Assembly (NCBI RefSeq): GCF_014655955.1
Contig: NZ_BNBO01000002.1
Location: 186,001-250,000, forward strand
Direction of reading: 5' to 3'
Source of the DNA: Kitasatospora indigofera
GTDB lineage: Bacteria > Actinomycetota > Actinomycetes > Streptomycetales > Streptomycetaceae
Length of the DNA: 64,000 nucleotides
Below the pieces are notes generated by a model that saw only the letters and a program-made list of their open reading frames with translations, was not told the origin of the DNA and ran no database searches. The position numbers were made by a program, and so were the translations under genes. Of the stretch, positions 19,864 through 28,769 are shown piece after piece (the stretch's first letter is position 1; each line of letters opens with the position of its first letter).

Positions 19864-20349
19864 TCAGCCGAACTGCAGGATCGCCGCGGAGCCCGCGCGG
19901 GCCGCGTCGTCGAAGAACGCGACCAGGACCGCGTAGTGCACCCGCAGGTACTCCAGTTCGCCCTCCGGGTCGGACTGCCAGACGCCGGGATACACCGCCC
20001 GCTCCGTCATCCGGACCGGGTCGTAGTGCTCGGCGAGCCGCTCCCAGGGCAGCTCCCGCAACTGCCCGGCGGTCCGCCGCACGTCCTCGACGGTCCAGCC
20101 GTTGAGGCCCTTGTCGTCGATCGGGTAGCCGCCCTGGTCCAGCTCGACGGTCGCGTCCGCCGCGTCCAGCAGGAACTGGACACCGGCCCAGGCCTTGTCC
20201 AGGTACCCGCCGAACGCCTCCGGCGCGATGCCGTCCTCACCGTCGTGGTCGTAGTGGGCGTCGAGGAACTCCCCGGCCCGGTCCGGGTCCTCGGTGGCCC
20301 GCTCCAGCTGCTGCGGCGTCAAGGCTGTGAACGACATGACCGTGCCCAT
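19864..20349 (-). CDS. DUF1877 (YfbM-like) protein
   Basis: 161 residues. Seen: MSFTALTPQQLERATEDPDRAGEFLDAHYD at the start, then FGGYLDKAWAGVQFLLDAAD and the C-terminal LEYLRVHYAVLVAFFDDAA, the layout of DUF1877/YfbM proteins. Soluble, acidic, no catalytic motif recognised; function unknown. The first ATG (20347-20349) follows a G-run; an in-frame ATG four codons later is possible. Before the IS insertion its upstream neighbour on the same strand was the mycothiol-dependent isomerase gene, only ~80 nt away. Confidence 0.85.
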   Translation of the reverse strand: MGTVMSFTALTPQQLERATEDPDRAGEFLDAHYDHDGEDGIAPEAFGGYLDKAWAGVQFLLDAADATVELDQGGYPIDDKGLNGWTVEDVRRTAGQLRELPWERLAEHYDPVRMTERAVYPGVWQSDPEGELEYLRVHYAVLVAFFDDAARAGSAAILQFG

Positions 20350-20430
20350 GGGAAGCCCCCCGTGATCGAGACCGGCGCACCGGGAGGCGCACCGGCGGCG
20401 AGTGTGCCACGGGGCTGTGACAGGGCCTAG

Positions 20431-20450
20431 AAGACTGATGAAGATGTTGG
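20431..20450 (+). repeat. left terminal inverted repeat of the IS
   Basis: AAGACTGATGAAGATGTTGG; pairs with 22097-22116 at 18 of 20 positions. Confidence 0.88.
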
Positions 20451-20457
20451 GTTCTGG

Positions 20458-20479
20458 CCCCACCGCGTGAGTGGTGGGG
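20458..20479. promoter_or_regulatory. subterminal hairpin in the IS
   Basis: 7-bp stem CCCCACC/GGTGGGG with an 8-nt loop, between the left repeat and the transposase start. Such hairpins commonly block transcription or translation reading into a transposase from outside. Confidence 0.5.
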
Positions 20480-20492
20480 TCAGACTCGTTTC

Positions 20493-22076
20493 GTGGCGAT
20501 GGGGGAATGGGCCGGGGAGACGGTCGGGCCGGACGTCTGGGAGACCTGCCGGGACCTGATCCCGGCAGGGAGCGTGTTCGCGTTCCTGGCCGAGCACCGG
20601 GGACGGCTGTTCCCGGCGGCGATGTTCGCGGACATGTATCCGTCAGCGAACGGCCGGCCGAGCATGCCGCCACAGGTCCTTGCCGCGGCGATCACGCTGC
20701 AGGCCCTGCACGGCCTGTCCGACTTCGAGACGGTCCAGGAACTGCGCTGCGACCTGCGGTGGAAGGCCGCCTGCGGGCTGGGCCTGCACGACACCGCGTT
20801 CGATTCGTCGCTGCTGGCCTACTTCCGCCGCCGTCTTGCCCGCTCCGGCTCGCCGAACCGGGTGTTCGAGGCCGTGCGTGAGGTCGTGAAGGCGACCGGC
20901 GTGCTGAAAGGACGCCAGAGGCGGGCGCTGGACTCCACCGTGCTGGACGACGCGGTCGCCACCCAGGACACCGTCACCCAGCTCATCGCCGCCGTCCGCG
21001 CGGTGATTCGCGAGGTCCCCGGCGCCGACCGGGTCGCGGCCGCGCAGTGCACCGCCCACGACTACACCGACCCGGGCAAGCCCCGCATCGCCTGGAACGA
21101 CGAGCAGGCCCGCGCCGACCTCGTCGACGCACTGGTCGGCGACGCGCTCAGGCTGCTGGGCCACCTGCCCGACCAGCAGCTCGGCGAGAAGGCCGCGAAC
21201 GCGGTCGGCCTGCTGGCCCTGGTCGCCGGGCAGGACGTCGAGCCCGCCGACCAATCCGACGGCCGTGACGGACGCTGGCGCCTCACCCGGGGAACCGCCT
21301 CGGACCGGGTCCTCTCCACAGTCGACCCCGACACCCGGCACGTCCACAAGACCCGCAGCCACTACCAGGACGGCTACAAGGCCCACCTGGCCGTCGAACC
21401 CGAAACCGGCCTGTTCACCGCCGTCGCCCTCACGCCCGGCAGCGGCAGCGACCACCATGAGGCGAGTGCCGCGCTCGACCTGCTCGCGGACGAGGACGAG
21501 CCCGTGGACGCGTTCGGCGACACCGCCTACTCCACCGGCCACACCCGCCAGGCGCTACAGCAGGCCGGGCACCGGCTGTTCCTCAAGCCCGCCCCGCTTA
21601 GGACCGCCGTGGTGGGCGGGTTCGGCCTCGACGACTTCGTCATCGACACCGAGGACGGCACGGTGACCTGCCCGGCCGACCACACCGTCCCCCTGGCCGG
21701 GCCGTCCGGGCAGAGGATGCAGCGCAAGGCAGTGTTCACCGACCAGTGCACCGGCTGCCCGCTGCGTCAGCGGTGCAGCACCGCCAAGTCCGGGCGGATC
21801 GTCACCGTCCGCCCCCATCACGACCTGCTCGCCGCCGCGCGCCGGCAAGCAGCCACCGACCCCGACTGGCAGGCCGCCTACCGACGCTGGCGGCCACCCG
21901 TCGAACGCGCCGTCGCCTGGCTCGTCGCCCACGGCAACCGACGGCTACGACACATCGGCACCATCAAGAACAACGCCTGGCTCCACACCCGCGCCGCCGC
22001 CCTCAACCTGCGGACACTGATCAACCTCGGACTCACCCACAACGGCACCACCTGGCAGATCCCGGCCACCGCCTGA
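20493..22076 (+). CDS. IS1182 family transposase
   Basis: 527 residues, intact. N-terminal region FAFLAEHRGRLFPAAMFADM and the conserved PPQVLAAAITLQALHGLSD are typical of IS1182. The DDE triad is readable: first Asp in RALDSTVLDDAV, second Asp in AFGDTAYSTG, Glu in PVERAVAWLVAHGNRR, and a Cys cluster CTGCPLRQRC lies between the second Asp and the Glu. GTG start; an ATG two codons later also works. The gene is full length with no frameshift, so the element may still be mobile. Confidence 0.95.
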   Translation: MAMGEWAGETVGPDVWETCRDLIPAGSVFAFLAEHRGRLFPAAMFADMYPSANGRPSMPPQVLAAAITLQALHGLSDFETVQELRCDLRWKAACGLGLHDTAFDSSLLAYFRRRLARSGSPNRVFEAVREVVKATGVLKGRQRRALDSTVLDDAVATQDTVTQLIAAVRAVIREVPGADRVAAAQCTAHDYTDPGKPRIAWNDEQARADLVDALVGDALRLLGHLPDQQLGEKAANAVGLLALVAGQDVEPADQSDGRDGRWRLTRGTASDRVLSTVDPDTRHVHKTRSHYQDGYKAHLAVEPETGLFTAVALTPGSGSDHHEASAALDLLADEDEPVDAFGDTAYSTGHTRQALQQAGHRLFLKPAPLRTAVVGGFGLDDFVIDTEDGTVTCPADHTVPLAGPSGQRMQRKAVFTDQCTGCPLRQRCSTAKSGRIVTVRPHHDLLAAARRQAATDPDWQAAYRRWRPPVERAVAWLVAHGNRRLRHIGTIKNNAWLHTRAAALNLRTLINLGLTHNGTTWQIPATA

Positions 22077-22096
22077 CGGCGGCAGCCGGGCTCACA

Positions 22097-22116
22097 CCAA
22101 GATCTTCATCAGCCTT
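22097..22116 (-). repeat. right terminal inverted repeat of the IS
   Basis: Reverse complement reads AAGGCTGATGAAGATCTTGG, two mismatches from the left repeat. Confidence 0.88.
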
Positions 22117-22776
22117 CTAGCGGCAGCCGCCGACCGTGCCGGGCGGCAGCGGGAGGGCCTTCGCCAGCGCCTCCACCGCCTCCTCGGACCCCTCCACCTC
22201 GACCTCGGCGCGGGCCCCGCGGCCGCCCGCGAACAGCACCAACTCGCCAGGTTCGCCGATCACTTCGACGTAGTCGCCGCCGGCCGGGCCGAGTTCGATC
22301 CGGCCCTGGCCGACCGAGCGCAGCCCGAGCCGCACCGGCGTCCTCGGGGCCGCCTCCAGCCGGGCCACCAGCGGCAGCCGGCGCCAGAGCGCCGCCGACA
22401 TCGCCGGGGACACCTCGCGCGGCTCCCACGGGCCCGCCCGGCGGACGTCCTCCGCGTGCACGAAGTACTCGACCGTGTTGGCCGCCTCGTCGGCCCCCGG
22501 CAGCGCGAACGGCGACAGCAGCGGCGGCCCGGACCGGAACATCCGCACCAGTTCCTCGTACGGCCGCCGTGCCAGGCCTGCCTGCACCCGGGCCGTCCAG
22601 CCGGCCAGCGCCCGCAGCCGGATGCCCGCCGCCGCGTCCATCCGCCGCTCGCGCAGCACCAGGTGGGCGGCGAGGTCCCGGGTGGTCCAGCCGGCGCACA
22701 GGGTCGGCGCGTCCGGGCCGGCCGCCGTCAGCAGCTCGGCCAGGCGCAGGCGTTCGGTACGGGCGTGGTTCGACAT
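22117..22776 (-). CDS. maleylpyruvate isomerase family mycothiol-dependent protein
   Basis: 219 residues, DinB-like four-helix fold. N-terminal LCAGWTTRDLAAHLVLRERR matches the MDMPI N-domain with a metal-type His in AAHL; later VEYFVHAEDVRRA carries the second conserved His. Family knowledge: such proteins use mycothiol, the actinobacterial thiol, or are relatives with lost activity. The substrate is unknown. Start: ATG at 22774-22776 behind AGGGTGAG; a GTG three codons earlier is possible. The TAG stop is formed by the CTAG at the right end of the IS, so the insertion left the reading frame whole. Confidence 0.85.
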   Translation of the reverse strand: MSNHARTERLRLAELLTAAGPDAPTLCAGWTTRDLAAHLVLRERRMDAAAGIRLRALAGWTARVQAGLARRPYEELVRMFRSGPPLLSPFALPGADEAANTVEYFVHAEDVRRAGPWEPREVSPAMSAALWRRLPLVARLEAAPRTPVRLGLRSVGQGRIELGPAGGDYVEVIGEPGELVLFAGGRGARAEVEVEGSEEAVEALAKALPLPPGTVGGCR

Positions 22777-22872
22777 GGCGCTCACCCTACGCCGGGGCGG
22801 CCGGCTCCGGGGCGTCCCGGCCCGGTCCGCCGCCGGTCCGCCGGCCGGGGCGTCCGCCGGGCCGGCGTCCGG

Positions 22873-23439
22873 TCAACGCAGCTGCCCGGTCAGCTTGGTG
22901 CCGCCCTGCTTGTTGCTGACCGCCAGGGTGCAGGTGCCGTCCCGCATGCCCTGCTGGTAGTAGGCGAGGTACGGCCCGAGCGGGAACCCGTAGAACGGTC
23001 CGCCGCCGCCCTGCCGCTTCTCCGCCGCGTCGACCGCCGGGGCGCAGGCCTCGCGCAGTGCGCGGCCGATCTGGCTGTCGCTGGTCAGGCCCTCCGGCAG
23101 GAGGACGTTGGCGACCGACTCGGCGTCGTGCGACCCCTCGCAGGGCCGCGCCTCGGACTTGGTGATCACCTTGCTCAGCTGCGGGTGGTCCAGGCAGGTG
23201 CCGACCGGGAAGAACGGGTACGGCAGCACCTTGGTGGGCGTCGGGGTGGGGGTCGGCGCCGGGGCGGGCGTGCTGACGGTGGGGGAGGGGGCCGGCGGCG
23301 GCAGCGCCACCGGCCGGTGCTCGGGCCAGAGCAGCACGGTGGCGGTCACCCCGAGCAGCAGCACCAGGACGGCGGCGACGGCGAGGACCAGGCCCCGGGG
23401 CGGTCGGGAGGCGGCGGCGGGCGGCGGCTCGGTGCTCAT
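22873..23439 (-). CDS. membrane-anchored exported protein, septum-formation-like domain
   Basis: 188 residues. Short Pro-rich N-terminus, one transmembrane helix ([23 protein letters not shown]), a Pro/Thr-rich stalk ([14 protein letters not shown]), then an extracellular domain with four cysteines ([33 protein letters not shown]). The Cys/HDAE spacing resembles the Septum_form family of actinobacterial envelope proteins; that assignment is from memory of the pattern. Likely disulfide-bonded and anchored outside the cell. Confidence 0.75.
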   Translation of the reverse strand: MSTEPPPAAASRPPRGLVLAVAAVLVLLLGVTATVLLWPEHRPVALPPPAPSPTVSTPAPAPTPTPTPTKVLPYPFFPVGTCLDHPQLSKVITKSEARPCEGSHDAESVANVLLPEGLTSDSQIGRALREACAPAVDAAEKRQGGGGPFYGFPLGPYLAYYQQGMRDGTCTLAVSNKQGGTKLTGQLR

Positions 23440-23594
23440 GCCCCGAGAATGGCCCACCGGACCGCCTCCCGGCAGGCGGTTCGCACAAATCGTCCGTACC
23501 GGCGGCCCGGCGCGGGAGCATGTTCCGCCCGTACCGGCGGCCCGGCGCGGTGGCATAGGCTGGCCGCGGCACGACACGTTCCCAGGAGTTGTGG

Positions 23595-24065
23595 ATGCGC
23601 GTCGGAATCACCGGGTACCAAGGGCTTTCGGGCATCACCGAAATGCTCGTACGCGGCGACCTCTGGAAGCTGGTCACCACCTTCGGCCCGTACGAACTGG
23701 TCGGTGTCAGCTGTGCCGGAGAAGGGCCGGAGAGCTGGTTCGCGCAGTGCGTCCTGGACCACGGCGGCAAGCTGGAAGTGATCGTCCCCGGCGGGAGTTC
23801 GGTCTTCGCGACGGTCGGCGACAGCCACCGCAGCACCCGGCTGCGGCTGATGAACGAGGCCAACGCCGTCCACCGGCTGGCGCCGGTCGCGCACGGCGGG
23901 CTCGGGGACGACACCGCCACCGCCCTGGTCGGCATGGTCGACGAGGTGATCGCGGTCTGGGACGGCGCGCCCGGCACCGGGCCCGCCCGGGTGGCCGCCC
24001 TGGCCCGCAGGGCCGGCCTGTACGTCCACGAGATCTGGCCCGCGGGCTGCGAGCCGCCCGCCTGA
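23595..24065 (+). CDS. hypothetical protein with Rossmann-like (SLOG-type) start
   Basis: 156 residues from the ATG at 23595, with CAGGAG at 23583-23588. Begins [18 protein letters not shown], a glycine-rich loop after the first strand as in SLOG/DprA-like nucleotide-binding folds; later [14 protein letters not shown] and [15 protein letters not shown] also fit that fold, which binds nucleotides or NAD derivatives. No catalytic motif is certain. It stands alone between the exported protein (divergent) and hisI. Confidence 0.72.
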   Translation: MRVGITGYQGLSGITEMLVRGDLWKLVTTFGPYELVGVSCAGEGPESWFAQCVLDHGGKLEVIVPGGSSVFATVGDSHRSTRLRLMNEANAVHRLAPVAHGGLGDDTATALVGMVDEVIAVWDGAPGTGPARVAALARRAGLYVHEIWPAGCEPPA

Positions 24066-24136
24066 CCCGGCGTCCGGGACGCCGTCCGGGCGGTGCTGCC
24101 GAGGGGCCCGGCACGCGGGCTGACAGAATGGGGACC

Positions 24137-24511
24137 ATGTCCACCACACCCGCCGCCCCCGGCAGCACCGCCCTGGCCACCGACATCGCCGCCCGTCTCA
24201 AGCGCACCGCCGACGGCCTGCTGCCGGCCATCGCGCAGCAGTACGACACCGGCGAGGTGCTGATGCTCGGGTGGATGGACGACGAGGCGCTGCACCGCAC
24301 CCTCACCACCGGCCGCTGCACCTACTGGAGCCGCAGCCGCAGCGAGTACTGGGTCAAGGGCGACACCTCCGGGCACTTCCAGCACGTCAGGTCGGTCGCC
24401 CTGGACTGCGACGGCGACACCCTGCTGGTCAAGGTCGACCAGGTCGGCGCGGCCTGCCACACCGGCGAGCGGACCTGCTTCGACGCCGACGTGCTGCCGG
24501 TCACTCGCTAA
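24137..24511 (+). CDS. hisI: phosphoribosyl-AMP cyclohydrolase
   Basis: 124 residues, cyclohydrolase only (no HisE part). Third step of histidine synthesis. Zinc and active-site motifs: [37 protein letters not shown] and [10 protein letters not shown] with the paired cysteines. Separated from the main his operon by about 4.4 kb, part of which is the IS. A possible -10 (CAGAAT) lies just before the start, so it may be leaderless. Confidence 0.95.
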   Translation: MSTTPAAPGSTALATDIAARLKRTADGLLPAIAQQYDTGEVLMLGWMDDEALHRTLTTGRCTYWSRSRSEYWVKGDTSGHFQHVRSVALDCDGDTLLVKVDQVGAACHTGERTCFDADVLPVTR

Positions 24512-24671
24512 CCTTTCCCCAGCCCGTGGCCCCTCGGGCCGGTCACCCGCACCTGCCGCCCGCAGCCCCGGGGAGCCCGCAGCCCGCGTGACCCCTGGCC
24601 CGTAGCCCGTCCCCCAGCCTCACCTCCGCCTCGCCCCCGTCCGCGCCCCGCAGGGCGCCACACAGGAACCG

Positions 24672-26195
24672 GTGCCGCCGCCCATGGACCTCGACGCCTT
24701 CCGCAAGCTCGCCGTAGACACCCGGGTCATCCCGGTCACCCGCCGGCTCCTCGCGGACGGCCTCACCCCGATCGGGCTCTACCGCAGCCTGGCGGGCGAG
24801 CGCCCCGGCACCTTCCTGCTGGAGTCCGCGGAGCAGGGCAGCTGGTCCCGCTATTCCTTCGTCGGCGTGCGCTGCGCCGCCACCCTCACGGCCGGCCCCG
24901 ACGGCAACGCCCGCTGGCACGGCGAGGTGCCGGTCGGCATCCCGGTCACCGGCGACCCGCTCCAGGTGCTGCGCGCGAGCGTCGAGGCCCTGCACACCCC
25001 CCGGCACACCGAGGGCCTGCCGCCGCTCACCGGCGGCCTGGTCGGCTACCTCGGCTACGACGTGGTCCGCCGGCTGGAGAAGCTGCCGGAGCTCACCCCG
25101 GACGACCTGAAGCTGCCCGAGCTCACCATGCTGCTCGCCACCGACCTCGCGGTGCTCGACCACTCCGACGGCACGGTGCTGCTGATCGCCAACGCGGTCA
25201 ACCACAACGACCTGGCCAGCGGCGTCGACGAGGCCTACGCGGACGCGGTGGCCAGGCTGGACGCGATGGAGGCCGAGCTGCTCAAGCCGGTCGACCCGGG
25301 CCTGGCGACCTTCACGCCGACCGCCGCCGAGGCCGTCTCGCCCTTCGGCGGGGCGCCCTACCGGGCCGCCGTCGAGGAGATCAAGGAGCGGATCCGGGCC
25401 GGCGAGGCCTTCCAGGTGGTGCCGTCCCAGCGCTTCGAGGCGCCGTGTCCGGCCTCGGCCCTGGACGTCTACCGGGTGCTGCGGACCACCAACCCCAGCC
25501 CCTACATGTACCTGTTCCGGTTCCCCGGCCCGGACGGCGGCGCCGAGGGCGGCTTCGACGTGGTCGGCTCCAGCCCGGAGGCGCTGGTCAAGGTCACCGA
25601 GGGCCGGGCGATGGTGCACCCGATCGCCGGCACCCGGCACCGCGGCGCCACCCCGCAGGAGGACGCCGACCTGGCCGCAGAGCTGCTCGCCGACCCCAAG
25701 GAGCGGGCCGAGCACCTGATGCTGGTCGACCTCGGCCGCAACGACCTCGGCCGGGTCTGCGCGCCGGGCAGCGTCGAGGTGGTCGACTTCATGTCGGTCG
25801 AGCGCTACAGCCACGTGATGCACATCGTGTCCACCGTGACCGGTGAGGTCGCCCCCGGCCGGACCGCCTTCGACGTGCTCACCGCCTGCTTCCCGGCCGG
25901 CACCCTGTCGGGCGCGCCCAAGCCGCGCGCGATGCGGATCATCGAGGAGCTGGAGCCCACCCGCCGCGGGCTGTACGGCGGCTGCGTCGGCTACCTCGAC
26001 TTCGCCGGGGACTCCGACACCGCCATCGCCATCCGCACCGCCGTGCTCCGCGACGGCACCGCGTACGTGCAGGCCGGTGCCGGCGTGGTCGCCGACTCCG
26101 ACCCGCACAGCGAGGACACCGAGTGCCGCAACAAGGCCGCCGCCGTGCTGCGCGCCGTGGCCACCGCCAACACCCTGCGCGCGCCGCTATCGTGA
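24672..26195 (+). CDS. trpE: anthranilate synthase component I
   Basis: 507 residues, normal length. Converts chorismate plus ammonia to anthranilate; the glutaminase TrpG is not encoded in this window. Seen: N-terminal allosteric region with [16 protein letters not shown] (the LLES motif binds tryptophan for feedback inhibition), and C-terminal chorismate-binding motifs [39 protein letters not shown] and [12 protein letters not shown] start at 24672, or ATG at 24684. In the 160 nt upstream no Trp-codon-rich leader peptide was found. Confidence 0.95.
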   Translation: MPPPMDLDAFRKLAVDTRVIPVTRRLLADGLTPIGLYRSLAGERPGTFLLESAEQGSWSRYSFVGVRCAATLTAGPDGNARWHGEVPVGIPVTGDPLQVLRASVEALHTPRHTEGLPPLTGGLVGYLGYDVVRRLEKLPELTPDDLKLPELTMLLATDLAVLDHSDGTVLLIANAVNHNDLASGVDEAYADAVARLDAMEAELLKPVDPGLATFTPTAAEAVSPFGGAPYRAAVEEIKERIRAGEAFQVVPSQRFEAPCPASALDVYRVLRTTNPSPYMYLFRFPGPDGGAEGGFDVVGSSPEALVKVTEGRAMVHPIAGTRHRGATPQEDADLAAELLADPKERAEHLMLVDLGRNDLGRVCAPGSVEVVDFMSVERYSHVMHIVSTVTGEVAPGRTAFDVLTACFPAGTLSGAPKPRAMRIIEELEPTRRGLYGGCVGYLDFAGDSDTAIAIRTAVLRDGTAYVQAGAGVVADSDPHSEDTECRNKAAAVLRAVATANTLRAPLS

Positions 26196-26330
26196 GAGGC
26201 GCGGGGACGTCGAGCCGCACCGGGAGCGGTCGGGCCCGGCCGCGCTGACCGCGGGGCCCGCCCGGGAGGCGCCGGCGGGCGCCGGCTCCGCCGCGGCCAC
26301 CAGGTGCAGACCACGGACGGGAAGGTCATC

Positions 26331-26819
26331 ATGGCGCCTCAGGACATCAGCCGGTCGAAGGTGGTCCTCGGTGCGGCGCCGCAGATCGAGTCGCAGCTGG
26401 CCGGCCGCGGGGAGATCCTCCCGGACGTCGCGGTGGACCTCCCGTCCGTTCCCGGCGGCCTCGTCCCCGCGCTGGCGGTGGTGGCCCCGGGGGCCGGCCC
26501 GGACCGGCGCGGCCGCTACCGGGGGAGCGACCTGGAGGCCGTGCTCGACGTGGTGCCCAGGCCCGACCAGGGCGACGAGTTCGCCAGGGCGCTCCGGGCG
26601 TACGCGGAGGGCGGTGTCCCGCTCTGCGTCGTGGTCGACCCGGTCGAGGCGGTCTGCACGGTGCACAGCGACCCGCAGCGCACCGGGGGGTACCGGGAGG
26701 CCGAGCGGGTGCCGTTCGGGAACGACCTGTACCTGCCGCTGGCGGACCGCACCCTGGTGGTCGAGACCGCCGGGTTCCCGGTCGAGGGCGCCCCGCCCGG
26801 GCCGACCCCGGGGGCCTGA
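26331..26819 (+). CDS. degenerate Uma2-family (DUF820) protein
   Basis: 162 residues from ATG 26331 (site GGGAAGG); a GTG at 26304 is the alternative. The C-terminal two-thirds looks like Uma2, a PD-(D/E)xK-nuclease-fold family: VDLPSVPGGLVPALAVVAPGA, then VLDVVPRPDQGDEFARALRAYAEGGVPLCVVVDP. Where active relatives read PDLAVV this reads PALAVV, where they have EVVS it has DVVP, and the usual Lys before the YA is absent. It is also short at the N-terminus. So it has probably lost catalysis; possibly a decaying copy of a once larger gene. Confidence 0.65.
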   Translation: MAPQDISRSKVVLGAAPQIESQLAGRGEILPDVAVDLPSVPGGLVPALAVVAPGAGPDRRGRYRGSDLEAVLDVVPRPDQGDEFARALRAYAEGGVPLCVVVDPVEAVCTVHSDPQRTGGYREAERVPFGNDLYLPLADRTLVVETAGFPVEGAPPGPTPGA

Positions 26820-26848
26820 GCGGTTCGTGCCCGGGAGACACTGGACGG

Positions 26849-27496
26849 GTGAGCGCACTCCCTGAACCCCGGACGGCCGAACCCCGCACGCCTGGACCCG
26901 GCGTCGCCGAGCGTCCCGCACCCTCGGGCCGGCGCACCCTCGGGCCGATGCTGCTGCTGACCGTGCTCGGCGCCGTCCTGGTGCTGACCGCCGTCAGCCG
27001 GGTCTGGGCCACCGGCAAGGTCGCCGGCGTCACCGGGGGCACCCTGGACGTCTCGGTGACCGGCAGCACCGTCTCGGGCCTGCCGACCGGCCTGGCGCTG
27101 GCCGCGCTGGCCGCCGCCGTCGCCGTCTTCGCGGTGCGCGGCGCCGGGCGGATCGCGGTCGGCGTGCTGATGACACTGGCCGGTCTCGGCGTGGCGGCCG
27201 GCGCCGCCGTGAACGCCGGCGACGCCTCCGCGCTGCACACCGAGGCGGCCCGCAAGCTGGCGCTGGCCGGCGCGCAGGCCGAGCAGGTCGGCCACAGCGT
27301 CTGGCCCTGGCTCGCGCTGGCCGGCGGCCTGCTGATCGCGCTCGCCGGGCTGCTGACCGTCCGCTTCGGCCGGGACTGGCCCGGCATGGGCAGCCGCTAC
27401 GACGCCCCCACCCGCAAGGCGCCCGTCAAGGCCGGGGACACCCCCGCCGACCTGTGGAAGGCGCTGGACCGCGGCGAGGACCCGACGGCGGGCTGA
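26849..27496 (+). CDS. trp-region conserved membrane protein (TIGR02234)
   Basis: 215 residues, GTG start. Four hydrophobic segments: MLLLTVLGAVLVLTAVSRVW, LPTGLALAALAAAVAVFAVRG, VGVLMTLAGLGVAAGAAVN and WPWLALAGGLLIALAGLLTV. TIGR02234 proteins are found beside tryptophan genes in many actinobacteria, as here between trpE and trpC; the function is unproven. The cytosolic tail ends PADLWKALDRGEDPT, the family's recurrent ending. Confidence 0.88.
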   Translation: MSALPEPRTAEPRTPGPGVAERPAPSGRRTLGPMLLLTVLGAVLVLTAVSRVWATGKVAGVTGGTLDVSVTGSTVSGLPTGLALAALAAAVAVFAVRGAGRIAVGVLMTLAGLGVAAGAAVNAGDASALHTEAARKLALAGAQAEQVGHSVWPWLALAGGLLIALAGLLTVRFGRDWPGMGSRYDAPTRKAPVKAGDTPADLWKALDRGEDPTAG

Positions 27497-27539
27497 GCCC
27501 CGGCCGCCCGCCCGCCGGAACACCCCCGCCGGCCCACCT

Positions 27540-27580
27540 CCCCGCCGGCGCACCCCGCAGGCCGGACCGGCCCGGCGGGG
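27540..27580. terminator. possible hairpin after the TIGR02234 gene
   Basis: 9-bp inverted repeat CCCCGCCGG/CCGGCGGGG with a 23-nt loop, about 45 nt past the stop. Confidence 0.4.
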
Positions 27581-27726
27581 ACTGTGAGCCGATAGACAAC
27601 CGCCCCCCTTTGGGGCGGGGCGCGGCCGCCCGGCACAATGGACTACGACAACCCGCCAGGAGCCCCCGGGCCTGCCACGACACCGCAGTCCCGGCCGGAC
27701 CCCGGAGAACCAAGGAGCAGCATCAG

Positions 27727-27984
27727 ATGTCGGCAGCAGCACACGGCCACACCCCCGCCGCCTGGACCGGCGTGACCATCGCCTTCATCGGCTTCACGGT
27801 CAGCGGCGTCGCGATGATCATCCCGAACGTGCTCCTGGTCTGGGCCGGCCTCGCGGTCGTCCTGCTCGCGGGTGTGGTCGGCAAGGCGATGTCGATCGCC
27901 GGCATGGGCCGCCAGCCCAGCCCGCACTACGAGGACGCCCCGGCCGCCGTCGGCGCCGAGAAGAAGACCGCCGTCGCCGCCTGA
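27727..27984 (+). CDS. HGxxPAAW motif membrane protein
   Basis: 85 residues. Begins MSAAAHGHTPAAWTGV, the namesake HGxxPAAW motif, followed by two hydrophobic helices (IAFIGFTVSGVAMIIPNVLLVW and LAVVLLAGVVGKAMSIAGMG) and a charged tail. Conserved in actinobacterial trp regions; role unknown. A promoter-like CACAAT lies ~90 nt upstream, near a small hairpin. Confidence 0.88.
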   Translation: MSAAAHGHTPAAWTGVTIAFIGFTVSGVAMIIPNVLLVWAGLAVVLLAGVVGKAMSIAGMGRQPSPHYEDAPAAVGAEKKTAVAA

Positions 27985-28077
27985 GGCGCCGCCGCAGACA
28001 CCGGCGGTCCGGCGGGCGCGCCACGCCCGCTGCCGCTTCGCCCCCGTCGGACGTCCGGCGGGGGCAGAATCGTCCGG

Positions 28078-28521
28078 GTGAACGCCGCTCCCGCCGCCCC
28101 CGCGCCGCGCCCCTCCGTGCTGCGCCGCCTCGGCCGCCCGCTGGGCGCGCTGGCCGCGCTGGCCGCGCCCACCCTGTACGTGGCCTCGGTGGACCCGAAC
28201 GCCCCCGGCCACTACCCCACCTGCCCGCTGCTGCAGGCCACCGGCTGGTGGTGCCCGGGCTGCGGCGGCCTGCGCTGCGTGCACGCGCTCAGCCACGGGG
28301 ACCTGCTGACCGCCGCGCACGACAACGTCCTGGTGGTCGCCCTGGCCGCGCTGCTGGCCGTGCTCTGGCTCCGCTGGGTGTGGGCCGTGCTGACCGGCGG
28401 CCGGGCCCCGGTGGTCACGGTCGACGGCCGGCGCGCGGTGCTGCTGGGGCTGCTGCTGGTGGTCTTCATGGCCCTGCGGAACCTGCCGGTGGGCGCCGGG
28501 CTGGCGCCGCCGGGGGTCTGA
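28078..28521 (+). CDS. DUF2752 membrane protein
   Basis: 147 residues. Hallmark of DUF2752: a Cys-rich loop TCPLLQATGWWCPGCGGLRCVHALSHGD between membrane helices, followed by NVLVVALAALLAVLWLRWVW and a third helix. Function unknown; the CPGCG motif could bind metal or act in redox chemistry. GTG start ~10 nt after CAGAAT, so probably leaderless. Confidence 0.85.
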   Translation: MNAAPAAPAPRPSVLRRLGRPLGALAALAAPTLYVASVDPNAPGHYPTCPLLQATGWWCPGCGGLRCVHALSHGDLLTAAHDNVLVVALAALLAVLWLRWVWAVLTGGRAPVVTVDGRRAVLLGLLLVVFMALRNLPVGAGLAPPGV

Positions 28522-28640
28522 GGCGGGTAGCGGCGGCCGCCCGCGATGCGGGCGGGGCGGTCCGCTCCGCGAGACGCGCGCCGGGCGGATGCGCCCCGCG
28601 CTCCCCGGTGCCGATACCATCGAAGTGCCAACGGGGGCAC

Positions 28641-28748
28641 ATGAGCACAGAATCCTCACCGCTCTGTGTGAACCGCAGCCGTCGGCTCGACTGGACTGCC
28701 AGGCCGGGAGGACCCGCGGGTCACCCGGCTCCTAGCTCGCAGAACTAG
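28641..28748 (+). CDS. candidate leader peptide upstream of trpC
   Basis: 35 codons starting at ATG 28641 behind a G-run (GGGGG), with a TACCAT -10 at 28615-28620, so it would open the trpC transcript. It has one Trp codon (28692-28694), placed 8 nt before the large hairpin at 28703-28729. That layout recalls ribosome-mediated attenuation, but a single Trp codon and no T-tract make it weak. It may only be non-coding leader. Confidence 0.35.
   Translation: MSTESSPLCVNRSRRLDWTARPGGPAGHPAPSSQN
28703..28729 (+). promoter_or_regulatory. nested hairpin in the trpC leader
   Basis: Outer 6-bp stem GCCGGG/CCCGGC around an inner palindrome GACCCGCGGGTC, 40 nt before the trpC start. Could be an attenuator or mRNA stabiliser. 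Confidence 0.5.
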
Positions 28749-28769
28749 CAGAATGATGGGGGCGCCCGC

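Larger units (their letters stand above)
20427..22120 (+). mobile_element. complete IS1182-type insertion sequence
   Basis: About 1.69 kb. Terminal inverted repeats of 20 bp with two mismatches (20431-20450 and 22097-22116) enclose one intact transposase. CTAG stands at both outer ends (20427-20430 and 22117-22120); as CTAG is its own complement it may be a duplicated 4-bp target or an extension of the repeats. Little gap is left between transposase stop and the right end, so no passenger genes. Confidence 0.9.

Noticed and set aside
24512..24671. Trp leader peptide and attenuator before trpE
   Set aside because: No ORF with clustered Trp codons, and no terminator/antiterminator pair that I could draw.
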